A DNA stretch of 64,000 nucleotides from Branchiostoma floridae (GCF_000003815.2 NC_049997.1:4219477-4283476); one strand, 5' to 3'; shown: positions 45,801-57,624, counted from the first letter of the stretch. Numbers and translations are program-made. Notes: generated by a model from the letters alone, not told the origin.

Positions 45801-46569
45801 AAATGGTTCATGGTTCTGAGAGAGAGACAGAGAGAGAAAGAGATGGAGAAGAACAAACTGAGAAGAAAAAAATAATAGATGAAACCAACCGGAAGTCTTC
45901 CTGAAGCTCAGCTAAGACCTTGTCGTCTGCAAAGCCGGTGTAGATGACGTCACATCCGCTGGCAGCCAGAGCCCGAGCTATCCCCAGCCCGATACCGCTG
46001 GTAGACCCGGTCACTAGGGCCGACCTACCCCGTAAGGGGGCTGGCTGAGTTCCAAGAAATCTACAAAATAATACAACCCAAGGGATATATGTATGATCAA
46101 GTATGTACTCTGATGACAATGGTGATAGTTACCGTAAATGCATTTAAGTTCGCGGCGGTTTAAGTTGAATAACGATATAGATTCTTTTGCTATTTTGAAA
46201 TTTGAATCCTGAATTCAGTTGAAGGTAATAGATAGAGCAAGTTTGCTATAATTTGCATTTTCTAGATCGTTTTTGAGGTACCCTGTCCTCTTGGCCACGA
46301 CATAAGAAGACAAACAACCAGAATGACGTAGAAAATGACTCAAAATCACGTAATACACTGAGTACACTCTTACATCTGCTCGGAGATGTAAGGATTTTTG
46401 GCTACACGCACCAATATACATTGCCTACGTGCGGTAATGCACGCAAATACAACTCGTCCACACCGAAAGCAAGTATCCGTACACAATACCTTACACACTC
46501 CGTACAAGTTGCTGGCAGCGTATTACGAAGAAGGAATGATGTCTTGGCCAAACGAATAAAGGACGCCAT
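39866..46569 (-). CDS. D-3-hydroxybutyrate dehydrogenase-like SDR, gene A
   Basis: Nine exons, minus strand: 46569-46490, 46060-45890, 45104-44977, 43987-43865, 43579-43476, 42493-42421, 41640-41579, 41343-41290, 39958-39866; 888 bp, 295 residues, all phases consistent. Exon 1 encodes a basic, hydrophobic, Ser/Thr-containing leader ([16 protein letters not shown]), suggesting mitochondrial import. Rossmann motif [16 protein letters not shown], catalytic Ser in INISSAHG, Tyr and Lys in YVSAK, lid segment ([13 protein letters not shown]) and C-terminus DGGWTAQ all match the bacterial-type 3-hydroxybutyrate dehydrogenase family, which oxidises 3-hydroxybutyrate to acetoacetate with NAD. The exon 3 donor is CAG|gcagga, a GC rather than GT donor. 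It is tandem with B and divergent from P. Every motif is intact, so A is likely functional if that GC intron splices. Confidence 0.9.
40066..40700. repeat. Polypyrimidine tract, about 630 bp
   Basis: Almost uninterrupted C/T on the plus strand (purine on the strand transcribed in gene A), in intron 8 of gene A. The long Ser-Pro-Phe-Leu or Gly-Glu-Arg-Lys frames across it are composition artefacts. Such mirror-like tracts can adopt triplex (H-DNA) structures; that property is not tested here. Confidence 0.95.
42023..42379. mobile_element. AAGGGCACAACC MITE, complete copy
   Basis: Inverted termini GTTAAGCTAAGGGCACAACC and GGTTGTGCCCTTGTTAGC with CGTACGTGCA extending inward. The interior is rich in GTACG and contains a G/T homopolymer. 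It lies between exons 6 and 7 of gene A. Confidence 0.88.
42530..42690. repeat. Short fold-back repeat next to exon 6 of gene A
   Basis: CATGCGCAGTGAAATC...TGTGGGTAATAT is mirrored by ACGTTACCCACAATGCATATGCGCAGTG. A related sequence lies at 31750-31810 next to exon 6 of gene B and at 57640-57810, so it is a dispersed MITE; in A and B it may predate gene duplication. Confidence 0.6.
43000..43445 (-). mobile_element. Non-LTR retrotransposon fragment (RT C-terminal region)
   Basis: The minus strand encodes [17 protein letters not shown], then [15 protein letters not shown] and, in another frame, [14 protein letters not shown]. The QNRAAR and LxWLPVxxRI patterns are characteristic of the region C-terminal to reverse transcriptase in CR1/L2-like LINEs. 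The fragment is frameshifted and lies in intron 5 of gene A. Confidence 0.85.
44040..44400. mobile_element. Palindromic repeat with hammerhead-like ends (copy 3)
   Basis: Starts 'ttgggatataggagaattcttgtac' and ends 'gtacaagcatttttctatatcc' followed by 'caacctgatgaaattatt'. Inverted TACGTTTCGGTGTCCATC and GATAGACACCAAAACGTAAG motifs, and CCGATGTAGGTGGCGC with CTACATCGGCTACATATAGC, match the layout of the copies at 5262 and 29925. It lies in intron 3 of gene A. Confidence 0.8.
44090..44128 (-). ncRNA. Hammerhead-ribozyme-like motif (copy d)
   Basis: Minus strand: CTGAGGA (N7 = G), stem GGTGTCT/GGACACC with loop GAT, GAAAC, GTA. Stem I pairs GCT with AGC, differing from the CC/GG of the other copies, so the flanking stem covaries. 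The opposite-end copy (44280-44315) is damaged at the core (CCGAGGA, AAAAC). Confidence 0.42.
44627..44952. mobile_element. AAGGGCACAACC MITE next to the GC splice donor of gene A
   Basis: Inverted termini AAGGGCACAACCCACCGTA and TACGGCGGGTTGTGCCCTT. The interior is similar to 42023-42379. Its right end is about 24 bp from the exon 3 boundary at 44977. Confidence 0.88.
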
Positions 46570-47751
46570 CTTTGTAAGAACTGTTGATGTAATAGACGGG
46601 ACGGTTCAAAGTCCAAATGTTACCTAGCGAGTTTTTATAGACCACATGTCATTGACATGATTGACTAGATATCGTGCGCTTCACCCCTATACCGCTAGAC
46701 GGCAGTGTTATCACGTCAATAGAAGGCCAGGAGAAAACAAAAAACGCACGTTGGCGAGGGTACGATGCCTCCAGCTGTGCATGTTTATTAATTATTGCGT
46801 GTCCCAAGAAGTGCAAATATAGAAAAGCAGCGGGCTCCTTTCTAGGCACTGAAACACCAGTGCTGATAAGTCTGAAGTGATCACCAGCACAGAAAATCCA
46901 GTACTAATTATAAGAGAGGCAGCTTCAGCATTGAAAACCCTCCTGTCGGCACTGGAAATCTGAGTGCTGAGAGTTAATCACTCACTCACTTACTCACTCA
47001 CTCACTGACTCACTCACTGACTCACTCACTCACTCACTCACTCACTCACTCACTCACTCACTCACTCACTCACTCACTCACTCACTCACTCACTCACTCA
47101 CACATTCACTCACTCACTTACTCTTTTTCCTTAATCATTCACCCACATTATTTCTACCGTCCATGCTTTTTTGGCAAAATATCTTTTCGGGTCATTAATT
47201 AAATCACTGAAGTTTGTTTTTCTTCTCTTTTCAACTTGGCTTTAAAAAAAAATAAGAACGTTCACTAACTGCAGATTATGTGGTATCATCTTTCTGTACA
47301 GACCGCCTCCACTGTGGATACATACTGAACGTTCCCCCGTCAAAACTCCGACTTGGCAAACACAAGTCAACCACTATGTAAACCGGATCTATCCAAGGCT
47401 CGGAGAGTGTGACGTCATTGTTTCTTGGGGGACTTGCTTTTCTTGCAAGCATGATGCAATAAGCCACGAGTTTACGTTTCCAAGTATCGCTACAATTTTG
47501 CGCCAGAGTAAGTAATTTCTATGTACATTTAGTCACAAAACGTCAAAACATTACAAATTCCGTTTCCATCTAGAGTGGAAATCGTACAGATACAGTGATA
47601 GTACTCCTGACCCCGGATGTAAAAACAAGGTGTGCGTGGCCAAATCTGTTTCTACTTCCGGTTGAAAACGTTTGTGTTATTGATTTTGGCACACTACATC
47701 CTAGTATAAAAGAGTTTCAGCGTTTTGGTATTTTCTCATTTTTTTTACAAG
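46570..47751. promoter_or_regulatory. Divergent intergenic region between genes A and P
   Basis: About 1.18 kb separates the start codons of A (46569, minus) and P (47752, plus). It holds a (CACT)n tract at about 46977-47125. No TATA box was recognised. A shared bidirectional promoter is possible from position only. Confidence 0.35.
46977..47125. repeat. (CACT)n tetranucleotide microsatellite
   Basis: About 35 units of ACTC/CACT with a few interruptions near each end. Confidence 0.97.
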
Positions 47752-50700
47752 ATGGCGGCCCTGGTAAGACGATCGCTTCAATGCTTGGTGAGACTGCAAG
47801 TTGAACCTAAAGGATCTTGTCTTATTGTCTCAAGGTAAGTAAAATTCAGTACAGAGAATCCGAGTTTTGTTTCATTGTTTTAAGCTTAGCAAAGGACGTC
47901 CGGATATCTACGAGTTGAATGTGTATAACACAAACACAAAACCCTGTATATAGCTAACACAATAAATTATTACTATGAATGTTGCATTTGAAATTCTGCC
48001 AATTAAAGTAAAGTCAATGCCTTTTTTTTGCAATTACTTGATATTACGTGTTATATGTTGAACGTAAATACTTCTGAGATGTTTGAATAACCTTGTCTAA
48101 AGTTGTTTGTACTGTAAATCTCTAAGAGTGATGCAATACTTTAAAAGTCAGTTGCAAACTGTACAGTACGCCTGATGCAATAGTTTTAAAGGCACAAGCT
48201 ACGTGGAAAGTACATAACGGTCCAGGGAGTCAGTGAGGGTGGTGCCCGGGTGGGTATTGGGTGGGGCAGGGGCTAGGTGCTTATGTTATAACCCCCACCC
48301 CACCCTACAAAATTGTTTATGCATGTTTTCTTCCAAAATATTGCGAGTGTGTGAATTTAGTCACGAATATCCCCCTCACACATATTCAAAATGTCTTTTC
48401 TGTTGTTGTTGTTGCTTCGCCCATTTCCGTCCGGTAGACAATCGTTGCCATTTGAAAACCGACGGTCGAAGCCATATCCATGTAAAAATAATAACATTTA
48501 TGTAGAGGAGGGTGGGCAAAACGTGCAAACCGTGTGGCAAGCAACACTGCTGTACGACAGTACCAAGAAAATGGCGAGAAAAACAGTGAAAATGAAAATG
48601 CACCTGTCCAGCTCAGGTTCAAAATCGAGTCAAATAAGCCTTATTCTAAAGCCCTATTCCTCTACGAAATATAGTATTGACGAAGCCTATTAATAGTAGT
48701 ACACAATTCTATCATTATGAGATATGACATCGACCATTTTAATGCAATTGGGAGTTCATAACAACAAAGCGGACAGGCCCTGTGACTATTATTGATCGGT
48801 CCCTGAATTGTTGAGACACCTGTCGCGCGCCGAGCTGACATTTTGCAGTATGAACTGGTCTCTGGGGATCGCGTAGTGGTATGAAAGAAAGACAGTTAGT
48901 TACACGTGTTGTTTTTGTGATAAAACGACCGATACAGACATCGCACCGTAGGCATGTGTCCTTTTGCCGAACATTTCTCGCGCTAAATTAGCCATTACTG
49001 TAAAAATGTCAACACACATAAGCATTTTACGAAAGCCCTCGAGTATTTTTGCAGGTATAAAAACGAAGAAGTGGGAAAGTTTCGCTGCTATCGACTTTAT
49101 TAGCTGGAGAACGTGTGTAACGCTAACTTATATACAAACATCTTTTATTCTTATACATATACATATACAGGTACTTAATTTGTTAGTGGTAGCGCCCAAT
49201 TTGAGTTTGTATTGGACTTGAATGTACAAAAATTGACTCTTGTTACTTCTATCAAAATTTCATGCCTTCATTCCATACAATTTTACATAAAGACTGGCTA
49301 CCAGTGTGTTTTGAAAAATTTAGTGCAGTGTGCTCTCGGGCCCTTTTTACTTGTTATGTGTTATGCACAGTCTGTTCCGCATAGTTTACTCGAGCAAGCG
49401 GCTGTGTAAACATCAACCGGATGTTACCAGTTGTAGGGTCAAAGGTCAGATAGCAACAGGTGTCATGGCACTTTCTTTGTGCCAATGACCTTAGAATACC
49501 TACTGTATGCTGGTTAATGTAAGAAAAACTTGAAGCTCAAGTCAACAGGTTCCTGAGCTTATTCGGATAACCGTAACACAACACTTTTCAGATCCCCAGT
49601 TATTCGTTGTTTCATGATCATTTCGGATAAAATGCGATAAAATATGTGTTTTCGTCGATCTACAATCCTAAGTTGCAACAACAATACAAAATTGCAACTA
49701 CAAGTGCATCTGTGTTTATTTTCTAATTCTTCTATGTGCTCTTCTTTGATTCGTACGGAAACAATAGTTCTAAGATATCTTACCTCCTTTTCTCGTATAT
49801 AATTAATAATTCTAACTCTTAAATTATGTAAGAAAAGTTTTACCCGAATCTATTGATCACTTCCAATAACTACGCGTACGTTGAACGTGAAAACCATTTG
49901 GAAAATATATAACCGCGAAAACGTAGCACAAAACGTATCTGTGTCAAGTAATACAGAACTTGAAATTTAGGACCGCAACTATCATCAGCGCTACCTATAG
50001 CTGCAGTGCTATGTTATCAGTATTGCCCTAAGTGAGGAAGGTGACAGACCATCACCAAACGTCGTTTATGGCTTAAAGCATTGTCTTTGTCGTGAATCAA
50101 GAAACTGTATTGACTAAATATGACGTATTTCAGACACATGTCGCAGGGAGACAAGCCCCTGTCCGGTAAGTCGGCCCTGGTGACCGGCTCCACCAGCGGG
50201 ATCGGACTGGGCATCGCGCGGGCGCTGGCCGGTAACGGCTGCAACATCGTGTTCACCGGGCACAAGGACGAGGCCGGCATCCGGGAACTTCACCAGGAGT
50301 TTACCAGGTAGGGGAGGGGGGCATGGAAAGTGACGAAAATGCATTTTTTATGAATTGGTACGTTAGTATGTTTACTGATAGCTTGATTAATTGTTTTAGT
50401 GATGGCAACGACCCAATTCTTTGAAACTACTTAAGTTCTCTCTCTCTCTCTTTTTCGGCGCCCCCCCCCTCTCTCTCTCGTTCTCTCTCTCTCTCGTCCT
50501 CTCTCTATTTTTTTCGCCCTATCTTTGTCTTCTTTTGCTGCTTACCCCTAAATTCTCTTCATTTGTCTCTATCTGGCCTTTTCTTTCTATGTCTTTAAAT
50601 ATTATATGTGTAAGTTGTAACTGTGCTGTATAATGAACGCACGTTACTACATATTACAATATTTTGTGAAATATTATTTTCGTCATTATGTATCGCCACT

Positions 50701-51187
50701 TGCGTCTAGATATTCTGCTCATACAAAAATGAGAAAAACCCCTATTTTATCACATGTTTACAACATGATACAGAATTACGTTTTTGCACTGTTGAAATCT
50801 TTGTAGACAGCACAAAGTGAAGGCTAACTACATCCCTGCTGAGCTGACCCGGTCTGGTGACATTGAGAAGTTGTGTCATGAGACCATGGCGTACTATCCG
50901 GAGGGTGTCAACATTCTTATCAACGCTGCAGGTACGGAGTTCTTAGTCACAGCACTTACTCTCTGCCCCGGGGGCTATCTACCACTCAAAAATCATGACC
51001 ACAGCATGTCCAGAACAAGACATATAAAAAATTGAGTTTCCGCTGCAATACCTTAGCAAGCCGCTACTGGGCCCATTATCGAACTTGACCTTTGTTTTCC
51101 CGACCCCTACCCATGGCCACCTACCAAATATCATCATGATCCATCCAAGGCTTCTTGAGTTATGCTGTTAACACACAGACACACACA

Positions 51188-51232
<45 letters not shown>

Positions 51233-54200
51233 ACAGACACACAAACACACAAACACGCCCAAAACATAACCTTAGCCATTCTGGCAAAGGTAATGAACTT
51301 AAATAGAGCAATGTTTTCTGACTAAATTGTGGACACTTGATTTGAAATGGCTCATGATAATTTACCATTTTTTCAATACTTTCAGGAATTCAGCACGTGT
51401 GTCCGATTGAGAAGTTTCCCTTGGAACGCTGGGATACCATGATGTCCGTTATGCTGACTGCGCCGTTTCAAATCATCAAGCATCTGCTGCCCGCCATGAA
51501 GACAAAAGGTAACGCTCAGGAAGGCTGACCTATCCCAGATGCGTTCCATCCCAGAAGCACTTCTGGGATAGAAGCGCATCTGGGATGCAACAAAAGTCCT
51601 CAACAGATTGAACCGAACATGCGTGACGAGAATTATTGCAACAAAATGCATGAACTTGAGTTCTCATACTTTCGCCAAATGGTTTAAATCTTTTAAAAAA
51701 ATGAGGTATCTTTTCATTTGATTGTGCAAATAAGGTCCAGATTTACATAATTTTGTCTCGGTCGAGCTTCCTTTTTATTCAATAGGCACAAGCCCAAAGT
51801 ATTAAAGTGTTACGATTGTAGAGAATGCCAATTTTTAGTGTTTTAGTGAAATTGAAAATTCTCTGCAATTCACTTGTCTACAGCATGGGGGCGCATCGTT
51901 AACGTGTCCACTGTGCACGGCTTGGTGGCGTCTGTGAACAAGTGTGCGTACGTCTCCGCAAAACATGGGCTAAACGGACTCACCAAGGTGGGAAAGACTA
52001 CATTACAACAATTCAAAGAGCATTACTTGCTTGTATGCTACTGCTGTTGTTATTGTTACTTAGTACCTTCGTGAAAATGGGACGACATCGCTTTTGGTGA
52101 GGGTGCACGTTTGCAAGTTCGTGTTTAGCCGGGGTCACACGCGCGTATATATTCAAGTCCGTTTGAGTTCCGTACGGATTTCTTAGCCACTACCAGGCTC
52201 AGCAGGTCGCTGGAAAAATAGTAGAAATTGGAATGATATAGACACATAACATTTCAGAGGAGTTAGCTGTCCGATGAGTTTGGTTTGCAACCTGCTTACT
52301 TCGGTGGCATGTTACTTGGCTAGATTTGTCCAATTTCTATCACTTTCCGGCGACCTAAGGAGCCTGGGAGAGGCACCCTCCTACACAGGGACATCAAACA
52401 GCCAAACCGCCTGTCTGGTTGAACCCTGCTCTTTTAACCGTCACTCTTAGTTCCTGTGGCAGCACCCCTCCCCCCAAACCAGCTGTCAGCCAATCAGAGG
52501 ATAGGCTTTCCGTTTACAAAAGCCGGGTCTCGCATATATAAGGGTAAGCTCATAATATCTATAAGCAGGGCGGTCAGGAACTAAGGGTGACGATTGAAAG
52601 AGCAGGACACATCCAGAGAGACAGTTTGGCTGTTGGATGTCCCTGCGTAGGAGGATGGGTATACGGACCTCAAACGGAGTTGGATATATACGTACGTGTG
52701 AACGTATACATTTTGTCATTTCGATTAAGTAATGCGCATGGTCCAGAGAGGCTGCGTGTTCCAGAAACATTGACAGGAAGTTAGGTCAAAGGTCCCAAAA
52801 AAAGCCGCAAATACATCTGCAACAAGGCCACAGTAAGTAAATTCTATAGATGATATCCCCCGTAGAGGCAAAATCTAACTCAAGAACATGAAAAAAAAAA
52901 ACAAGGGGGTTTTAGGAAAAATTATCATAATGTGAATCAGCACTGATGTTGCAACTTTCCTTTTGTTTACTTCACGACATAGGTCGTTGCCCTGGAGACG
53001 GCAGGGACTGGGGTCACGTGTAACTCCATATGTCCCGGATGGGTGCTGTCTACCAGTAAGTTTCATTTGAATAATCTTGTTCTATATATCACCGTCATTG
53101 TAATCAGTTCCTTCGGTTGGTTTTAAAGACCCATTATTATAATATCAAGGCAGCATAAAAAGTAAGCTTTCTATGTTCAACCTATGAGGTTACGCTCGTA
53201 TCAACACCATAGCACTGCTTATCTGGCTATCCTGGAGTGGTCATATAAAAAATAATATTTCGGAAACAGTAAACAGTATGTTGTTTATACCAGAAGTTGT
53301 ATTTTGAGATGGTTTCAGACACCCAGAAAATCTTCTGTTCGCAAGGATTTGAAAACACGACTTGACTTAATGTAAGCAAAAAGTGTTGATCTTAAATTGT
53401 CTATTCCGGAATAATCACATACACATGTTTACGTTTGTTTTCTAGTGATGGAGCAGCAGATAGCCCAAGCTTCTGCGGAAAACGGCGTATCCTGGGACGA
53501 AGCAAAGGTAAGTTCTATGTCTATCCTGAAAAGTGACGGCTAAGTTGAAAAGAAACAATAGCCGACGTATGAGCGTCACGTTAACTTTGATTCAAGAACT
53601 TACTCAATTTCGATCTTGTTTTCATTTTTGTCAAGTTTCGTCAAGTTACTTGTTTAACAAATTTCGTCAAGTTACTTTAATTACTAAGTTCTTCGTACGA
53701 AACCGTTTCGTAAAGTTTCATACCATTTGGTCAAGTTTCGTCAAGTCACTTTTTAAAGAAATTCGTTAAGTTACTTAATTACAAAGTTCTTCGTACAAAA
53801 CCAAGTGTTTAATATATAACTAACCGAAGTCACAGTGACCATCTGTCACCTTACTCAATGTAATGCCTTGGTCTTCTTCGAGCTGAAGCCAGGTTGTTTA
53901 GATGTAGCGTAAAGAATGCAATAAAAAGGGTGACTGAGTTTCATCGCATGTTCACGCTGCAGCAGCGACACCTAGTGATACCTAGCTGAAGTGCAAAGTA
54001 GAAACAGTCAGTATTCGACGAATGAAGATGGCTGACGGTCATCAATACACCTTTCTCACGCGGCGGCCATGACAGATCGAAGACGAGGTCAATGAGGCAA
54101 ACAGACAAAACTTATTTCTAAAGTCAGCTGCCATTTAGTTTTCACCCAAACCACACAAATTTTCACAATATAAGATCAAGTAATAAATATTATAACTGAA

Positions 54201-55171
54201 AGATATAGCAATTTAGAGTAGCGTAGACTGATCCCATAGTCCCTTAAGAGATGCAAAATAAAAACATAATAATGCAAATATTTGACGGACACACAGCCAT
54301 TCTTTTATTGGTCTATTTCCTAATTGCCAGGCTATCTTTGGTTGAACTGTTAATTATGATGGACAGTCTTTTGTTTGCCTCATTGGACTCGTTTTAGATC
54401 TATCATGGCCGTCGCGTGAGAAAGGTGCATACGTCGGCTAGGTTTTAACACTCAAGTGTGTACAAATAAATGAATTTCTAATCCATATTTTTCTGTTTCT
54501 AACCAACAGTGGTTACTGATATCTCAAAAGCAACCATCAATGCAGTTCGCCACGATTGAGCAGGTACCACTGTTAACAACACTTTAACATCTGCTTTGGA
54601 TCTATGTACTGTAACTTACTCTGAATCTTCAAATGTTTCATCATGCGACCTTTGATATCTTGAAATGATAATTTGATATTCGATCAGTCTAAAACTGTAT
54701 CTCCGTAATATATTTACTCTGACCCTTACTCTAATGAAAATTGGCCTGCGGGCCGATTTGAACTTTCATGAATAAACAAAGCTTTATTTCCAGCCGGCAT
54801 CCGTCCTTCCGTCCTTTGACAGAATCTTGAAGCTGGGGATGGACAAAAAATTTGCCAATTCCGCCCTCTGACGGACCAAAATTTTCCCCACAAAATGAAT
54901 GAAATAGCAGTTCTTAGGGTCTAGATTTCAAAATGTTCCTGAGGAAGCATGGCCCGGACCCCTTTGGACCGTCGCGCCTTCGACAGGATTTCCATTCAAA
55001 ATCCAGGGGATAGGAAAAAATTCAGGCTGTCTATAGCTAGAAAACAAAGAAGCAAACATGGACTGTCCTCTGTTTCAGGTGGCAGCGTCAGTGGTGTACC
55101 TGTGCTCTCCGGCCGCTGACCAGATGACCGGCTCCTGTATGACCATGGACGGAGGCTGGACGGCGCAGTAG
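47752..55171 (+). CDS. D-3-hydroxybutyrate dehydrogenase-like SDR, gene P
   Basis: Nine exons: 47752-47834, 50134-50307, 50807-50931, 51386-51508, 51884-51987, 52983-53055, 53446-53507, 54510-54563, 55079-55171; 891 bp, 296 residues, all GT-AG with phases 2,2,1,1,0,1,0,0. Exon 1 ([20 protein letters not shown]) is a basic amphipathic leader, typical of mitochondrial import. Motifs in order: TGSTSGIG (NAD binding), [23 protein letters not shown] (Tyr and Lys of the active site), CPGW, lid segment [10 protein letters not shown]-terminus DGGWTAQ. The catalytic Ser, 13 residues before the Tyr, is Thr here (ACT), unlike A and B. Reaction by family: 3-hydroxybutyrate to acetoacetate with NAD, the terminal ketone-body step. 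The same intron positions as A and B show a common ancestor gene; the first-exon leaders are diverged. Introns carry several MITEs. Confidence 0.92.
47835..50133. other. Intron 1 of gene P, nothing recognised
   Basis: AT-rich 2.3-kb intron. A 100-codon open frame at 48391-48693 has no recognisable motif and a mirror frame of similar length on the other strand, so it was not called. Confidence 0.55.
50960..51285 (+). mobile_element. Modular-repeat fragment with (CA)n tail in gene P intron 3
   Basis: Shares 'ctatctaccactcaaaaatcatgaccacagcatgtccagaac', in pieces, plus 'gatccatccaaggcttcttgagttat' and a CACAGACACAC tail with the fragment at 16850-17075 and the full elements at 14961 and 57990. 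Confidence 0.75.
52125..52705. mobile_element. GGGTCACAC...GCGTA fold-back MITE with a nested second fold-back
   Basis: Outer termini GGGGTCACACGCGCGTATAT and ATATATACGTACGTGTGAAC correspond to the complete copy at 62405-62709. Between them, an inner fold-back has arms at about 52381-52455 and 52572-52645 (CAGGGACATCAAACAGCCAA against TTGGCTGTTGGATGTCCCTG). It lies in intron 5 of gene P. Confidence 0.8.
54045..54432. mobile_element. Fold-back MITE in gene P intron 7
   Basis: Arms of about 65 bp: CACCTTTCTCACGCGGCGGCCATGA region against TCATGGCCGTCGCGTGAGAAAGGTG, with GAGGCAAACAGACA against TTTGTTTGCCTC. Confidence 0.8.
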
Positions 55172-55334
55172 TACGGACAAAACATGTCCGATACAAGTGT
55201 TGGTCAAAGGGCTAGCCAGTCTGTCAATGGTTGTTTTTACTCGACATCTAATTGTTATTGAAATTTAGATGGAACGAAAGTTTTAGTACGGTATCGAAAT
55301 AGTTTAGGTAGCCATATCGCAAAGAAAAAGAATT

Positions 55335-55745
55335 ATGTTTTAACAGTAAGACCATGTTAAGTCAATTATAAAGAGTATAGTCTTCAAAACATAATTTCGG
55401 TCGGCGAATAAAAATGTTTGACAGAAAATACATTCATAGTGAAATGTAAGGGGTCAGGAAGGTTGACGAATTAACCAGAGTATATAGTGTAGAGAACAGT
55501 AGAATTTCAAGTTTTGTTCTTTCACACCTTGTTCTTCGACGTTGGAACTGACTTCAGCATTCTACGACATTAGTTTTGATTCCCGATTTTTCTTTATCTT
55601 CATGGCATATAAATTCATAAATTTGCCCATTAATTTTGCAAGTGCTTAATACGATTTTCAAAATGGTCGAAGATTTTTTTCTAGACCGACGAAAGTGTGA
55701 GCGGATGTCATCTGTATAATCGAATCAGCATAGCCTAAGTTATCA
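55335..55745. mobile_element. Diverged MITE of the AGGCCA...GATTTGATTA family
   Basis: Left 'taagaccatgttaagtcaattata', right 'gatgtcatctgtataatcgaatcagcatagcctaa' match the termini of the element at 13609-14075 imperfectly. Confidence 0.55.
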
Positions 55746-57600
55746 GTCGGTTTAGCGGTACAGTGTGTTTTCTGTCTTTTCGAATAAACAAGAATGCAGT
55801 CAGAACAACATTTTATGAGTGAGAAAAATAAGACGTTTTCACAGAAAGTTGCATTGAGTTAGTCAAGTAGTCTCTTCAGTGTAGTGCCCTTAACTTTTCG
55901 ATTGTATTCTTCGCATTTCAATCAATTAAAAATCTCCCAAAACATTGGAGGATATTGAACCTCCAAAATGTTTTTATAGTGTCTGGTTTGTTCATTTATT
56001 TCGCATTGATGTATTGGGTAACATTACATGTACTTGTCATTTCTGCTCACTGTAAGTAAAAATGATAGGTATAGAAAACTGCGAAAGCACAAAGATATCA
56101 AATAGAACCTAAACCTCCGAATGAATTAATAACCTCTTTTATCAAAAATTAACCACATTAATAAGAACGAATTCTTGTCATGCATGTCCTATACTAACAA
56201 CTCTGAACTAAGCTTCCGATGATACCATCCTCCCAATCATTTCCTGCCACTGACAGTGTATATGTATAACTAAGAACACACAAGAACAAGACGCACCAAT
56301 CGAAAACCACCGTGCATGGACAGAAAAGGGATACTTTTCATTCATTGCTATAGCAGACCGACCCCATAAACGTACTTAAACGAAAAAGGTGCAGTACCAC
56401 CATATTCCGCAAGAGGCACTTCACCACGATCATGCAGACAAAATATCAACTGTATGTACAAGCTACCAAACACTGTATCCTCTACAGTTGTCGTGCAATA
56501 AAGTTCTTCTTCTTCTTCCTGCTATCTTGCCCATGAATTATGGAATCTATTCAGAAAAGGTGGTAAGAGTTTGGTTTTACCGGAAGATGAGCTTAGCCTA
56601 TCTCTAAACGACATAATTAGCGGAGAGTTGCATAATTTGTCTTCCTTTTTATTTTCTCGCAAAAGACGCTCAACCGCGAATGATGAACGATTATTACAGA
56701 AGAAGGCTGTTTTGGAAACATGTGTGGCCAACGATAAGAAGCTTATAACATCGCATGCCTGAAACAAATCCCAATTTTACGTCTTCAACATGTCTAGAAA
56801 GGTTTAGTTACCACAAAGCTTGCAGTATGATGTATATTTTGTATGGCCCCCTCTCCACAGTCCACTAGACGGCGATCGCGCTGCGCTCTCCCTGCGACCC
56901 AAAATAGGATATGTGTATCCTTCGCTTTCACACTGGGTATGTTATACAAAACGTAGAAGTGTGGCTGAGAAGACAACGAAACACACAAAATGTTAAAAGA
57001 TTCGTTTCTTTCTTACATAATTTGTTGAGCGATATGTCAAATTTTAGGTCGCATAGAGAGAGAGAGAGCGGCGAGTGTGCCGTCATAGTTGAAAGAGGAA
57101 ATAGTATTACTTACTCAATACACCCTCACACTCAGGGTTGACAATCACGGCAAAGCCTATGATATCACCCCTGACAACTCAGCCACAGTATTCGATTATT
57201 AGGGGTGCCTTGCTTATGAATATTAATGAGCTTGCCCTTATATGGGCAGTCAGCCGTTGGGGATCGGGCGTTGGCATGGTGAGCAAACAAAGTCATGGTA
57301 ATACGTAACATGATTGGCTGATAGCTTCCCAGCGGCCTTTGCGAGACAGCTTGCGACAACAACAAGCCCAAGAAAGGCCTATTCTCTGATTGGTCGACAG
57401 CTTGTTTGTGGCGACAATCATAATAGCCACTAATAGGGCATGGGATAGCAGGGCCCCATAAGGTAGTGCCGTTGAGGACCGGGCGTTAGGAGGATGACTC
57501 AATACAGCAAGGCAAATTTTGTGCTACTGAGCCGTCAACTTTTTTCACAAATGATGAAGTTCACGGTTTTGAGTAAACATGCACAAAGGCGAAATGTGAA
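55746..57600. other. No convincing gene; LINE-tail remnant and an unassigned frame
   Basis: A LINE-like 3' end (tgtcgtgcaataaagttc followed by TTC repeats) is at 56488-56520. Immediately after it a frame to 56762 encodes HELWNLFRKGGKSLVLPEDE and further polar sequence ending in TSHA; no family was recognised and no splice partner found. A weakly repeated 'gggcgttgg' region is at 57230-57490. Confidence 0.4.
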
Positions 57601-57624
57601 GGCTCCTTTATTTTTTTTAACAAT

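Noticed and set aside
48391-48693. 100-codon open frame in intron 1 of gene P
   Set aside because: No motif, no splice context, and comparable open frames on the opposite strand.
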